NCBI RefSeq assembly: GCF_030269925.1
Contig: NC_085128.1
Coordinates: forward strand, 15,130,501-15,194,500
DNA from: Bombyx mori
Lineage: Eukaryota; Arthropoda; Insecta; Lepidoptera; Bombycidae
Direction of reading: 5' to 3'
Length of the DNA stretch: 64,000 nucleotides
The position numbers and the translations under genes were made by a program. Below, piece by piece: positions 35,012-46,053 of the stretch. The notes under the pieces were generated by a model, which worked only from the letters and a program-made list of their open reading frames with translations, did not search any database and was not told where the DNA came from. Each line of letters opens with the position of its first letter. The stretch's first letter is position 1.

Positions 35012-35082
35012 ATCGTCTCGTTAGTATAATGACTCTGAGTACTAACTGTGTAGTCTAAGATCTGAGACCGAACTTGGTCCTT
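35012..35082 (+). other. tRNA-like sequence (pseudogene or SINE head)
   Basis: TCTCGTTAGTATAATGACTC resembles the D-arm/A-box part of arthropod tRNA-Asp or -Glu (TAGTATAATGA matches the A box at 10 of 11). About 40 bases on, GAGACCGAACTTGGTCC sits where a T-arm/B box would. The acceptor stem does not pair well, and no anticodon arm can be assigned, so it is not a functional tRNA. Confidence 0.3.
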
Positions 35083-35809
35083 CTCATAATTTTAGCTAAA
35101 AGTATTTGATTAAATATTCTAATGTAAACCACAAGAAACGATGAGAAAGAAACTATACGCTAGTGTGACAGATAACCGATTCTCTCGAAGCGAAGATCCG
35201 ACGTTATGCTTCTGATGTCTGGTTTTTCACAGCGTACATATAATAAATTTAAAACAGTAGGTAATTTACTCGGACGTTAGTGTGGAGTTACGAAAAAAAA
35301 GAGGCTTTATGCAGGCACTTTGTTTTGATGACGCCACAAGTTACGCTTGACTGACTTTTATAACAGGAATTATTTCGAGTTGAAACAATGCCCCCACGTT
35401 ATTTATTATCGACAAATAAATTGATGTTTTGAGTGATCGGAAGTCGTCGCGGGGCCGCTCCTCCGTGACTAATTGACATTGACCGATCTTATTTATTTGT
35501 TTTATCAGTTATAACTGTCGTCGGTCTATCTATCGGGTTTCGCATCGAGAAGCTCACCGATAATAATAATGACACTAGAATTAGAACAATCGTTAGGTTA
35601 CGGCGGAGGAAAAGTTAAACGTTTTTTATTTTCAAAAATTTTAAATAACTTTAAACACGTATTATTACGATATGTACATTATGTAATGAAGTAAATAAAT
35701 AAATTTTCTACTTTGAAACGTTCGCTTTCATTGGACATTCACTGGTCTTCATTATATTTCTATGCTATTATTGCAACATCATTTTACCTCCATTTTACCA
35801 TAATTTTTT
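35083..35809. other. No gene seen
   Basis: Mixed composition with a CG-rich patch (GTCGTCGCGGGGCCGCTCCT) at about 35444. No exon recognised. Confidence 0.4.
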
Positions 35810-36053
35810 ACTGGTGGTAGGACCTCTTGTGAGTCCGCGTGGATAGGTACCACCACCCTGCCTATTTCTGCCGTGAAGCAGTAATGCGTTTCGGTTTCAA
35901 GCGTGGGGCAGCCGTTGTAACTATACTGAGACCTTAGAACTTATATCTCAAGGTGGGTGGCGCATTTACGTTTTAGATGTCTATGGACTCCGGTAACCAC
36001 TTAACACCAGGTGGACTGTGATCTCGTCCACCCATCAAAACAAGAAAAAAAAA
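35810..36053 (+). mobile_element. Bm1 SINE, 5'-truncated
   Basis: From ACTGGTGGTAGGACCTCTTG to CACCCATCAAAACAAGAAAA. The usual CTAAGCAATA terminus is changed to CAAAACAAG. Confidence 0.87.
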
Positions 36054-36644
36054 CCTCTGATTCACAATTCTCTTTCGATAATACATTAAAAGTCACTATT
36101 AAAATTAAAAACTAAAATTATTAATACCTTTTAGTTTAGTAGGCCTATATCAATCTATTCAGGCTATTATACACAGATGGGTACATACAAACTTTACTTT
36201 CCGGATAAACATTCCACACTCAATGAATAAGTAAAAAACAGATGTTCCAAATAAATATCGAACGATATTCAATCAATGAAACGTAACGTGTACGGTATTA
36301 AGAAAAGGCCATCCAAACATAGTGAGGTCGCGCACCAGTCATTTCAATGTAACAATTCAAATACGCTGCCCAAAAATAAATAAGGAAGGAATAAACTTAA
36401 CATTGAGAAAATGCTCCGTATAAACAGCCGCATGAGTAACGTCTTCGATCGTAATAATAACTACATTTAATACGCCTAATTTAATTTTAAACATAAATGA
36501 TAAAGTTATTTGTGTTTTTCAAACATTTTAATTTCATAGCTGCTGAGGATTTCTGGATCAATAAAGCAATGTTTTATTTTTCTTTAATAGTATTAGAATA
36601 TCGGCTTGTTTGCTTTGCTTTGCTTGCTTATGATGCCAAATAAT

Positions 36645-36899
36645 ACTGGTAGTAGGACCACTTGTGAGTCCGCGCGGGTAGGTACCACCACCCTGCCTAT
36701 TTCGGCGGTGAAGCAGTAATGCGCTTCAGTTTGAAAGGTGGGGCAGCCGTTGTAGCTATACTGAGACCTTAGAACTTATATCTCGTGGTGGGTGGCGCAT
36801 TTATGTTGTAGACGTCTATGGGCTCCAGTAACCACTTAACACCAGATCGACTGTGAGCTCGTCCACCCATCTAAGCAATAAAAAAGAAAAAAAAGAAAA
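36645..36899 (+). mobile_element. Bm1 SINE, 5'-truncated
   Basis: From ACTGGTAGTAGGACCACTTG to CTAAGCAATA, then an interrupted A tail (AAAAAAGAAAAAAAAG). Confidence 0.87.
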
Positions 36900-37095
36900 T
36901 AATGCCAGAGCGAATTATAAGCCAGCACAGGTACCACCACCCTCCTTATTTCTGCCGCGAAATAGTCAAGGGTTCCGATTTGGAAAAATCGGACCTCTAG
37001 TTGAGTCGGATCTCAATGTGGATCGCAACATTCATTTTTTGTTGTTTATTGTCTACGGTAATCACCTAGAATCAGGTGGTCCATGAAACAGTTCG
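36900..37095 (+). mobile_element. Degraded Bm1 directly behind another Bm1
   Basis: CAGGTACCACCACCCTCCTT, ATTTCTGCCGCGAAATAGTC, GTAATCACCTAGAATCAGGT and GGTCCATGA follow Bm1 order with heavy change. It sits in tandem with the fresher copy; an insertion into or beside an older copy explains this. Confidence 0.6.
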
Positions 37096-37590
37096 CCGAA
37101 ATTAAAATAAAATGATTTTTTTTTATCAACGATTCTTTCTTTACTGTCCATATCAGTTTGCAGAGTCAACAAAAAAAAAACACACACATTTGACCCAGTC
37201 TCGTTGGTTAACTAAAAAGGCTTCACCGCTCTTAATGCGCTGTAATCCGATTGCGTGCAGATTTGTATCGTTTTCATTCTACGACAGTTCACAGTCAATC
37301 TTGACGTAAGCCCAAATTATTATTCTCATTATCTTGCACGTAGGTAATAAATACTATTTGGTTTCGCATTAGCGTGTCTAGACACAAATAAATGAAATTG
37401 AATTCTGATTGTATCTTCACAGGACTGGAATTCTATTTAGTTCGTATAGTAATAATTGTTTATCTTTTATCTTAAATGAAATATGTCTCTCATTAGAACT
37501 GTCTGTCTGAAGATTATTGAGTAATTTAGATTTATCGTTATATAGAAACTGTTTAGAGTTAAAAGAACTATATTAGTAATTTTAATAATA

Positions 37591-37817
37591 TCCTCTCCTT
37601 GCGTCGATAATCCTCAATCCTGAGGGTCGTGGCCTCATGAGGCTTTCTTGGGAAAATACACACGGTGGGTACCCGCGTCCTTCCACGGTAGTGCTTTTGG
37701 AAGAGATTTAGTTCTTCGAGGCAGCTAAAGCCTTATATGGGTCTGGCTAATTAACCGCCGCCAGACATTCGGCGTTGACTGTTTTACGGTGAAAAGATAG
37801 AACTCCAACTCAACCCT
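37591..37817 (-). mobile_element. Family D element, copy 1 (shares RTE 3' tail)
   Basis: The plus strand reads CTCTCCTTGCGTCGATAATC, CTGAGGGTCGTGGCCTCATG, GAAGAGATTTAGTTCTTCGA, CTAATTAACCGCCGCCAGAC and GACTGTTTTACGGTG. The left ~45 bp resemble the 3' tail of the RTE fragment at 1472-1510 (GACCCTCAG, then the CGACGC...GAGGA region when read on the minus strand). The rest is not RTE coding. It may be a SINE that borrows the RTE tail, or the RTE's own 3' UTR. Confidence 0.55.
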
Positions 37818-38053
37818 ACTCTAACATTCACTAAAGCGGACGCGTAGTCATAAGTACCTAAATCGACGATAATAACTAGGACCTTGGTACCGGCTCATCA
37901 GATATATTTTAAATTTAAGTCACGTTTTTCCCTGAGTACAAGTACCGTCCAGAAGTCTTCAAGAACGCCGTAATAAATGCACGTTTCCGAGGTCTCTTTC
38001 CCGTACGGTCATCGGATGTGTGTTCACGTGTTACGGAAGCAATATATAATAAA

Positions 38054-38489
38054 TTAGCGGTCCGCTCCGGCTCTGCTCGGGTCTTTAACAAAAATTTCAA
38101 CGACGTTGTTTTATTTTTTTAAATAAAAGAACACTTATTGCGGCGTAACTATAATAGTTAGACATATGCTGTCGCGATATTTTTGTAAATAATAATGTGG
38201 TCTACAAAGTCGTAGTACATTATTTTATTCTATCATCAATCGTTTTCGCAGGGCACGCGATGTAAATAATATTTTAGGTATTTTTTTTTTACAACTTGGG
38301 TTACATTGTTGGAGTTTTAGTAAGGATCCCTAATTTTTTTTAAAAGAAGTATTGCCTATGTCACTCGGGAATAGTGTCGCTTCTAAACAGTGAAAGAATT
38401 TTTCAAATCGGTTCAGTAGTTTCGGAGCCTATTCAAGACAAACAAACGAACAAATCTTTCATCTTTATAATATTATAGTATAGTATAGA
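38054..38489 (-). mobile_element. Lep1-like Helitron, copy 2
   Basis: Read on the minus strand: TCTATACTATACTATAATAT start, GAATAGGCTCCGAAACTACT inside, GGAGCGGACCGC end. The final CTAG has changed to CTAA. It is homologous along its length to 20298-20726. A short open frame at 37915-38100 overlaps its end by chance. Confidence 0.77.
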
Positions 38490-38828
38490 TTAATAAAAAC
38501 AACAGCATAAAATAGTAAATGCAAATAACAAAGGATGTTGAAAGTATTTGTTTGTTTTTGATAACACTCAACCTCTACGTTAAAACGAAACATCACTACG
38601 CATCGCGGCCGCTGTTATCTCGTTTCTTCTACAAAGAAGAGCAGATATGTACACTTTCATACTTCAAGATCGAGATAACGAGCTAGCAGTACGACGGACG
38701 GTCGAGTCAAGAAGCGCGTGATTACATAAAACGTGAAAGTGTAACGTCGACCAATTTGAATGAGTACGTTTTTAACTACGCATCTCGTTTGTAACGCAAA
38801 CGATTTTAATCTAATAGCTTAATACATA

Positions 38829-39117
38829 CTAGATGATGACCGAGCAAAGTTTTTTTTTTGATAACGCCATCTTGTTTTGTCTTTAAAGAGGTTAGTTGCC
38901 CTCAATTAAGAAAAATAGTATTATTATTCGCCAATAGATGTCGGGAAGAGTTGATTATTGAAAACACGAATATAACAACATTTTTCTGAAAATAAATCGT
39001 AGCTAGATCGATTTATCGCCCCCGAAATCCCCTGTATACTAAATTTTATGAAAATCGTTGGAGCCGTTTCCGAAATTCAGATTATATATATACAAGAATT
39101 GCTCGTTTAAAGGTATA
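38829..39117 (-). mobile_element. Helitron-like repeat
   Basis: Plus strand CTAGATGATGACCGAGCAAA through GATCGATTTATCGCCCCCGA to CAAGAATTGCTCGTTTAAAG. I recall the last phrase and GTTGGAGCCGTTTCCGAAAT from a repeat widespread in Lepidoptera. CTAG after A at one edge supports a Helitron; the TC end is not clean. Confidence 0.55.
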
Positions 39118-40259
39118 AATATATTATTGTGCATAAGGAATACGAATGTGGCAAACATCTCTCGTTTCAAGATGATTAAGCAGATTTGTTGGAATTACAA
39201 TTCATTATTTGGAAAATGATTTTCGACTTTAATCCGTTTCGATAAGGTCATTAACACACTGATCGTTTGATACGTTGTAAGCGATGAAGTTTTTTTTTTA
39301 ATTGCTTAATTTCCTGTAGAATGTCACATGGATGGAATGGTGATTTCTGGCAGTTTGTGTAGTCTATAGTGTCAAAAATTTCCCAGATATGAGTCGATGT
39401 GCCATAATTATACACCTTATCTTATCACTTTTTCCAGGAATGTCGTTTTAAAAAATATTATATTTAGTTATAGTCTATACGTATAAAAATCAGGCAATAA
39501 AATTTTCCAAGTCCTTATTTGAACGCGTGTGCCATAGAGTCCGGCTGATGTTACATGATTACCGGAGCCTGTACACATATCAAACTGAGTGTCAAAACTC
39601 ACTTTGAATGATGTATATATACTATACAAAAGTTGAGGCCGTAATTATAACTTGCATCGTCAAAGGCTGCTAGGAAAATAAAAGACGACCATGCTACTCA
39701 ACGTACACGTATTCTCTGGTAAGGAACCGGAATGAAAATTACGATCCATAAAGTATTATTTAATTTTAAACCGTAAACATATTATAATGTTTTTACTTGT
39801 ACAGTTGGGGATATGGAAGAAGCGTGGTCGTAAAGAGCCGCGATTATTTTAATTACGTTACCGTTTTTATTATTATTACGTAAAATAAATTTAATAAGTT
39901 TATACGAAATTCAAAGAAAACTGTTTCAGGTCGAGTCGTAAACTGGCGTACTCGTCAGTGCCATAAGAAAAAAAAAAACCTATATAGTCATAACGTAAAA
40001 TGTAAACGTGTATAATTTTAAAACTTTCTTAACTCGCTTTCTTTGTGTTAGTAAGAATATTAACGAGTCAACTAACTTTGTACTGAGACGATACGATCGT
40101 TTTTTTATTTTACAAGTACCCGCATATAATCCATAATTTTATGTTGATGTAGTATAATAGTTCTTCAATTGAGCCATTAAGGGTATTAAATGCTCACTGC
40201 ACACACTGTGTATTCTAATGTACTTTCTTTAACTATGAAGAGCTAATAACAGTCGTCCC
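39118..40259. other. No gene seen
   Basis: AT-rich. About 39530-39620 may be a very old Bm1 scrap (CATGATTACCGGAGCCTGTA). Otherwise nothing recognised. Confidence 0.4.
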
Positions 40260-40660
40260 TATGATATTAACAGTGTTAGTGTAGGGTTAACAGGCTGCAC
40301 TAGAGATGACAGAGGACTTTTTGGCGGGAACGCAAGGAGTGAAGTTGTGTGATTTGTTTTATTTTGTCTATTTAGTGTTTCTTCGGGTTTAAATGTGTAA
40401 TAATGGTGGTTTATTAACTGTTTAATATCTGTGAAAGTGCACAAATGTGGGAAAATGAAACAAAGCCGCTGGACGTAACTTCTCGGGATCCTCCAAAAAG
40501 TCCACTGAAAAAATCTTAGTAAATGACCACCATTTTACTGAGATTATATTTCATCCCGTATCATCTCATTTCATTTAATTTAATTTCGTCCCAGTTGATT
40601 AATGTCTCAAATTAATCATCTTCATTTCATCATTTTTCATAAAAACAAGAATATGATTTA
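40260..40660. repeat. Probable dispersed repeat with a (TTTCAT)-like tract
   Basis: Contains TTTTTGGCGGGAACGCAAGG, GGGATCCTCCAAAAAGTCCA and a run of ATTTCAT/ATTTAAT words (40545-40635). The sequence looks familiar from other silkworm loci, but that is memory only. No second copy is in the window. Confidence 0.35.
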
Positions 40661-40837
40661 AAATAAGACATGACTTAAAGGTCTTAGTTACCAGGTCCTA
40701 AAATCCCTTAAAAAATAAAGAGATGACAGAATTGTAGTATCCATAGGCGTATTCCAGTTGTAAGGTTTATCAGATTGTACGAACAAGCACGATAAAACGA
40801 ATCGACTGGAATCTTTTTAGGATTTCTTATTTTACTA

Positions 40838-41046
40838 ATGAAACCCGGTCACGCTCCGCTGTCACTCTCACCAATTGCAAGAAAAGCATCAATTTCTTGA
40901 ATCAACTCGCTCGCCACCTGTCTCCCTTTGAACCTGCCTTTGATATAACGGAAATTTCCCTGCACTAAGTTTCATCACAATCGCACGAACGGCTTAGAGG
41001 ACCACAAACACACATGCATACAAACATTAGTTTCATTATATAGACC
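40838..41046 (-). mobile_element. Possible Helitron-like element
   Basis: The plus strand has ATGAAACCCGGTCACGCTCC at the left and AACATTAGTTTCATTATATA then GA at the right. The minus-strand TCTATATAATGAAACTAATG start is Helitron-like, and the left edge reads CTAA (or TTAG). Confidence 0.45.
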
Positions 41047-41085
41047 GGTAAGCTAGGCAACAAAGAGTGTTGGTACTCGTTTTGT

Positions 41086-41220
41086 GGCTTGAGATCTAAG
41101 TCTCAATTGTATTGTCTAACGGCCGTGCCCTTCGAACGTATAACTGCTTTGAAGCGGAAATATGCGGAATTGTTGTACTTAGTTTTCTCGTGTGGGCTCA
41201 AAATATGTGTTAACCGAAAA
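41086..41220 (-). mobile_element. Old degraded Bm1 fragment
   Basis: Words GAGATCTAAGTCTCAATTGT, CGGCCGTGCCCTTCGAACG and CTGCTTTGAAGCGGAAATAT lie in minus-strand Bm1 order with many changes. Confidence 0.45.
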
Positions 41221-41458
41221 TGCGGGCTAACGATGGCAATATACTGGTCTTAGTACTCTGAGGACACCGCGGTCTATCTTATGCTGTAATCACCGATTGC
41301 ATTTTAGGAGATTGTAGCGATAATAAAAAAAATATTGTTTTTTTTTTCGCGATTCTTCCTCTTGTTTATTGGCGTGACCGTGTAACGCTAGTACCTACTT
41401 AAGGTCGTCATTCTTCGTTTTCATTTTCCTTAGATTCTATATTCCCGTCGTGACTTAG

Positions 41459-41644
41459 GCGAGTGTGGTGTTCGCTCACATGTCCTGCACGCACATAGAC
41501 ACCCTCCAATCCTTACAATCTCGCTTTTGCAAGATAGCCGTCGGAGCTCCGTGGTTCGTGAAAAACGTTGACCTACACAACGACCTGGGCCTCCAAATCA
41601 ATCCGGAAACACGCGAAGTCAGCCTCGGAATGGTACTTCGATAA
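41459..41644 (+). pseudogene. C-terminal piece of jockey-clade ORF2
   Basis: The frame reads HIDTLQSLQSRFCKIAVGAP followed by WFVKNVDLHNDLGLQI and ends TAA at 41642. The run LQ-x-LQ-x-R/K-x-x-x-x-x-x-x-AP-WFV-x-N-x-x-LH-x-DL is a hallmark of jockey-type ORF2 C-termini. After GLQI the sequence departs from the family, so the natural end is lost. There is no upstream RT. The 138-codon frame on the minus strand (41476-41892) is its antisense shadow. Confidence 0.75.
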
Positions 41645-41944
41645 GGCGATATATGCGTCATGATAATCGCCTTATCGTTACCGTCGCTGACTACTCCCCA
41701 AATCCTGATTACGCAGGAGCCAGTCACCGTCGACACGTCCTGACGGATCTTCTCAATGGGTCGCGATTCTGATCCCGTAGTAGATTCGTTCACGAAGCAG
41801 CTTTCTTGAGTATTTAAGTCTCTTTTGGAGGCGCTAGAGTTGCTGTTAACAAATAACACCCCGTCTGGCTGAGCCCTTGCTCGCCCACCCACTCTGATGA
41901 AACTGGAAAGACCTCCGGGCCACCAGGAACCCCTTAAAAAAAAA
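41459..41944 (+). mobile_element. Jockey-type LINE, ORF2 end plus 3' UTR
   Basis: A coding relic (41459-41644) is followed by ~300 bp of non-coding tail with GATCTTCTCAATGGGTCGCG, GATTCTGATCCCGTAGTAGA and an A-run end. The tail shares spaced words with family B (GGATCTTCTCAGTGGGTCGC, GGTAGATTC). This suggests family B belongs to the same broad group. Confidence 0.65.
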
Positions 41945-42501
41945 TTCTATCCAGGTTTATCTGCGGTACATAAATACGTAAAAAGATCATGTCTTTTTCC
42001 TTAACAGTACAATAAATTAAATTCAACGCATATCGTAAGCTCGTGCTGGTCCGGCCGTTGTCCAACGTGCCGACCAATGCGCATTGCAGGTCATACACGT
42101 ACTAGACCACGGATTCCTTGAGATAATTGACGGATCGTTCATACTTTTATAATGCTTTCATTACCAAACCAGCACGTGCGTATGCACGCACAATATGCGA
42201 GCCAGCTTAGTAAAAACCTATGATTACCCATAAACATTGCATCAGTCTGGGACTAATCGTTGTATTGAATCAGCTGTACAAAGTGTTATTAGTTTGCTGT
42301 TTTTTTTTAAATGAAACAATAATTTTGCTAATATTAAAACAAAAGAATTTTTGTGCAAAGGAGGTTAATAAAAACAGATTTCCTCAGTCATTACTTATTT
42401 TTAACTTTTACGAGCTCACTTTCCACTTTCAAAAGATATTCAGTAATTCACGTACCTTCATACTACGGCTCAGAATTTCTCTATGCTCCTTTATTATGGT
42501 A

Positions 42502-42935
42502 CTAGCGGACCGCTCCGGCTCCGCTCGGGTCTTTAACAAAAATTTCAACGGTATTTGATGTTGTCTTATTTTTTTAAATAAAAAGCACTTATTGCGGCAT
42601 AACTATAATAGTTAGACATATGCTGTCGCGACACTTTTTGTAAATAATAATGTGTTCTACAAAGTCTTAGTACATTATTTTATTCTATTATCAATAGTTT
42701 TCGCAGGACACGCGATGTAAAGAATATTTTAGGTATTTTTTTAACACCTTGGGTTACATTATTGGAGTTTTAGTAAGGATTCCTAATTTTTAGATTAGAT
42801 TATAGCCTATGTCGGGAATAGTGTAGCTTCCAAACAGCGAAAGAATTTTTCAAATTGGTTCAGAAGTTTCGGAGCCTATTCAATACAAACAAACAAACAA
42901 ACAAATCTTTCTTCTTTATAATATTATAGTATAGA
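42502..42935 (-). mobile_element. Lep1-like Helitron, copy 3
   Basis: Plus strand CTAGCGGACCGCTCCGGCTC after A, to CTTTATAATATTATAGTATA then GA before T. Both Helitron termini are intact. It is collinear with 20298 and 38054, including GTTAGACATATGCTGTCGCG. Confidence 0.82.
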
Positions 42936-43874
42936 TGAATCGTCTGTCACAGAACATAATTCAAATAATTAATCTTTACGAAATCGTGCAGTACTGACCT
43001 GCCTGCTTATTATTACAAGTGGAAAACTCAAACGTAAACAAACACACACACTGAAATACGTAATCGCGGTATTATCAAACAATCTCGTGACCTTGCCGCA
43101 AATTGGCCCAGAACCAAATGCCGATGACTCCTCACACGCTTTCTATTAATTTTTATTACGAACACAAACAGTTGTCTCGCTATTACCGTCGCGTCACGAT
43201 AGATAAACTGTTTTTTTTTTGTTTTTTTTGTATCCGATTTAAAGCTTGTATTAAAGTCATTCCAACGTCGGCCGTAATACACAATTGAAAATTATTGATC
43301 TTTCGAATAAATATCACTTGTCGTGATCACGGCTGAGTTGATGTGTTGTTAAAATAAGCCAATTAATGATGAGATTTTTATTTGGTAACAGCGAAATTTC
43401 GTAATCCAGCTTACAATGGGGATAATTAAGCATTATGGGGAGATTTCTGTGAAAAGTTCTATTGTGTTGAAAATAAATCCGAATTATCGCAAATAACTAC
43501 TCGTGTAGTTAAAAGCGCCCAATAATTGTTTCTCGATACGGTTTCCAAACTTAATTAAAATCATTGACGGCATCCATTGATTATAGTCTCTTATCCTTAT
43601 ATATCTTATCTTGTCTCTTCAATCCTTCAAATATAATTATGTATTGTAATTAGTCGTGTATAAGTATTGAGTGCGTCCAAAAATAACTAACTTTCTCCCG
43701 TTAATCGTTTGGGAATTCAATAACCTCACTCGATAAAACGATACAATAATACGATAACGTTATCGTATCGAATTCATATCGCTTTCGAAAAGTATTGACA
43801 CTATCTATCCGACATATACCCGGCTTATTGATGAACTGTATTATCTATGAATAAGTCGTTTTTTAGCGCGCATT
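42936..43874. other. No gene seen; one perfect palindrome
   Basis: AT-rich unique sequence. A perfect 20-bp palindrome ATACGATAACGTTATCGTAT lies at 43749-43768. Short frames at 43028-43288 are on both strands of the same bases and have no motif. Confidence 0.4.
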
Positions 43875-44139
43875 GTTTAAACCGAAACGCATTACTGCTT
43901 CACGGCAGAAATAGGCAGGGTGGTGGTACCCACCCGCGCGGACTCACTAGAGGTCCTACCACCAGTAATTACGCAAATTATAATTTTGCGGGTTTCATTT
44001 TTATTACACGATGTTATTCCTTCACCGTCAATGTGAGTACGTATTTCATTAGAAAAATTGTTACCCGCATGAGATTCGAACACCGGTGCATCGCTCAACA
44101 CGAATGCATCGGACGTCTTATCCGTTAGGCCACGACGAC
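43875..44139 (-). mobile_element. Bm1 SINE with tRNA-like head, 3' end missing
   Basis: On the plus strand it begins mid-body (TTTAAACCGAAACGCATTAC), passes CAAATTATAATTTTGCGGGT and ends in the head with GAGATTCGAACACCGG (B-box complement) and CCGTTAGGCCACGACGAC. The A box is TGGCCTAACGG on the minus strand. The A-tail third is lost, the reverse of the usual 5' truncation. Confidence 0.82.
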
Positions 44140-44420
44140 TACAATATTACTTATTATTAAGTAGTATAATTAGTATTAAGTACTAAATAAGCAAATTTGA
44201 AACAGCCATTTTTATGTAATTCATCAAGCTATTGATAATGAAAGTCATTGTTGAACAAGTATAGGTAATTAATACCTACCCCCAGTATAGTATGTGCTAA
44301 GGTTATCTCGCGATTCGTGGACATAACCAAATTACATTTACGGCTTAATTTTACCTTTTTTAATTATTACCGACTTTACGTATACTTTACAGTTTTCGTG
44401 GTTACCACAGACGAATAATA

Positions 44421-44610
44421 TACCCCCAGACACAGCCCACTGTTCTCAGTGGGTCGCGTTTCCGATCGGGTGGTAGATTCTGCGAAGCACGGCTCTTGCT
44501 AGGATTCGTGTTAGCATCGTCGCCAGGTTTGAGCCCCGTGAGCTCACCTGCTAGTTAAGGTTACGCTGAAATAGCCTCTCAGGGCTCTCAGCATAGGTAG
44601 GAAAAAAAAA
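44421..44610 (+). mobile_element. Family B 3' module with internal deletion
   Basis: TACCCCCAGACACAGCCCAC then directly TGTTCTCAGTGGGTCGCG: the GAGTTTCTCGCCGGATC stretch is deleted. It ends GCATAGGTAGG plus A. The 3' hairpin is weakened (AGGGCTCTC). Flanks form an 11-bp inverted, not direct, repeat. Confidence 0.72.
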
Positions 44611-44641
44611 GAGGTATTATTCGTCGACATGTGAACGTTGC

Positions 44642-44876
44642 ACTCCTCTTTGCGTCGATAATCCTCATGCTGTGTGAGGGTCGTGGCCTCATAGGCTTTC
44701 TTGGGAAAATACACATGGGGACTCCATCATTCATCGTCATTCCACCGCAGTGCTTTTGGAAGAGATTTAGTTCTTCGAGTCCGCTGAAGCCTTATTTGGG
44801 TTCGGCTAATTAACCGCCGCCAGACATTCAGCTTTGACTGTTTTACGGTGGAAAGGTAGAACTCCAACACAACCCT
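44642..44876 (-). mobile_element. Family D element, copy 2
   Basis: Collinear with 37591-37817: TTTGCGTCGATAATCCTCAT, GAGGGTCGTGGCCTCATAGG, GGAAGAGATTTAGTTCTTCG and CGCCGCCAGACATTCAGC. It lies right behind the family B copy. A 60-codon frame here (44631-44813) is accidental. Confidence 0.6.
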
Positions 44877-45515
44877 CTTCTTTTCTTATCCGAGCTTGGG
44901 ACCGGTATTACTGGCAGAGTTAATGTTGCACTAACGACCGTCTATTGTTCTAGTCAAATTGTTCCTAGAATTTTACGTTTTATTTTACTGATTATTTGGC
45001 GTGAATCGAGTACATTAGGCTTCCTACCGCGAAGACTGAGTTCGTCCAGTCTGTTAATTAGATCTAAGTGACGCTAACCGAAACGTCGTGACGTCATTTA
45101 ATCTTAGCAACAACACTATTTTAGGTATACATGTAACTGTTATGCCACATTGATTAATTTGGTCTAGTTCAGCGTGGTCAAAACACATTTATGCATTCTA
45201 AGATCGCATTCCCAATGATAAACTGCAATCATTGTCTTTATCTTGTCTTCTGAATGTGAAATATTAATAGCACTTTAGTTCAGCATAAATTTGTTGAATG
45301 TGAACTCAAAGTCAGATAATATTAATAGTGTGATTTTTTTTGTGTTTGCCTACTTACTGCTATTAACCCCTAGGGGTTATACTAGCTTTACCGAATGTAT
45401 TACTATATGAATAAACTGCGCACTTAGCTGTACGCAGCTGTATATACGTATTATTCTGAAATTTTCAAGATATCTAAAGAAGGCCGTTTAAAAAAAATAT
45501 AGGTATATAGTATAG

Positions 45516-45605
45516 TCGTGTGAACGAGCTCACGGTCGTCGGAGTCCATAGACATCACAGTGTAATCCCCGCCACGCACTTTGAGTCATGAGGCTTATGT
45601 CTCTA
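45516..45605 (-). mobile_element. Old Bm1 3' fragment
   Basis: GTGTGAACGAGCTCACGGTC, GGAGTCCATAGACATCACAG and GCCACGCACTTTGAGTCATG follow minus-strand Bm1 order, with a deletion of the CCACCTGGTGTTAAGTGG part. Confidence 0.6.
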
Positions 45606-45810
45606 TCGTATAGTAATTACGAAAACCTGTTTCCGAAGCAACATCATGACTATTATTCAAGGGCTTCTCAATACAATAATTTCGATGAAACCTTTGTTGT
45701 GTGGTTACCAATGCCATGTAGAGCGATATTGGTATTATTTGTCGAAGAGCAAAGAAGGAAGTCCATTACAGTATTACTCTAGGTGTATTCAGATAATCCA
45801 GCAATTTAGC

Positions 45811-45918
45811 AATAGACAGCAGTTTGGCTGTGTCACTGGTTTTGCTGATGATCATGAAAGATGGTGGCTACTTACCGTCAGGCGGGCCGTTTGTCTATAA
45901 TGGCAATTTAAAAAAAAC
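45811..45918 (+). mobile_element. Old family C tail
   Basis: AGACAGCAGTTTGGCTGTGT, GCTGATGATCATGAAAGATG and GGCGGGCCGTTTGTCTATAA then GGCAATTTAAAAAAA follow the family C tail with many changes. Confidence 0.6.
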
Positions 45919-46053
45919 TGTTTCATAGCGGCGGCCATTTTTCGTCTATGGATGAATCCACCAAAATAAATAACGCATTTTGTAAATGACATCTAAGCTT
46001 TATCTTCAAAATTACGTTATGAAATAAAATAAAATTTTACGTTTATAAAGATA

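Noticed and set aside
41476..41892. 138-codon open frame on the minus strand
   Set aside because: It is antisense to a clear jockey-type ORF2 end and its 3' UTR; the plus-strand peptide carries the family motif, this one carries none.
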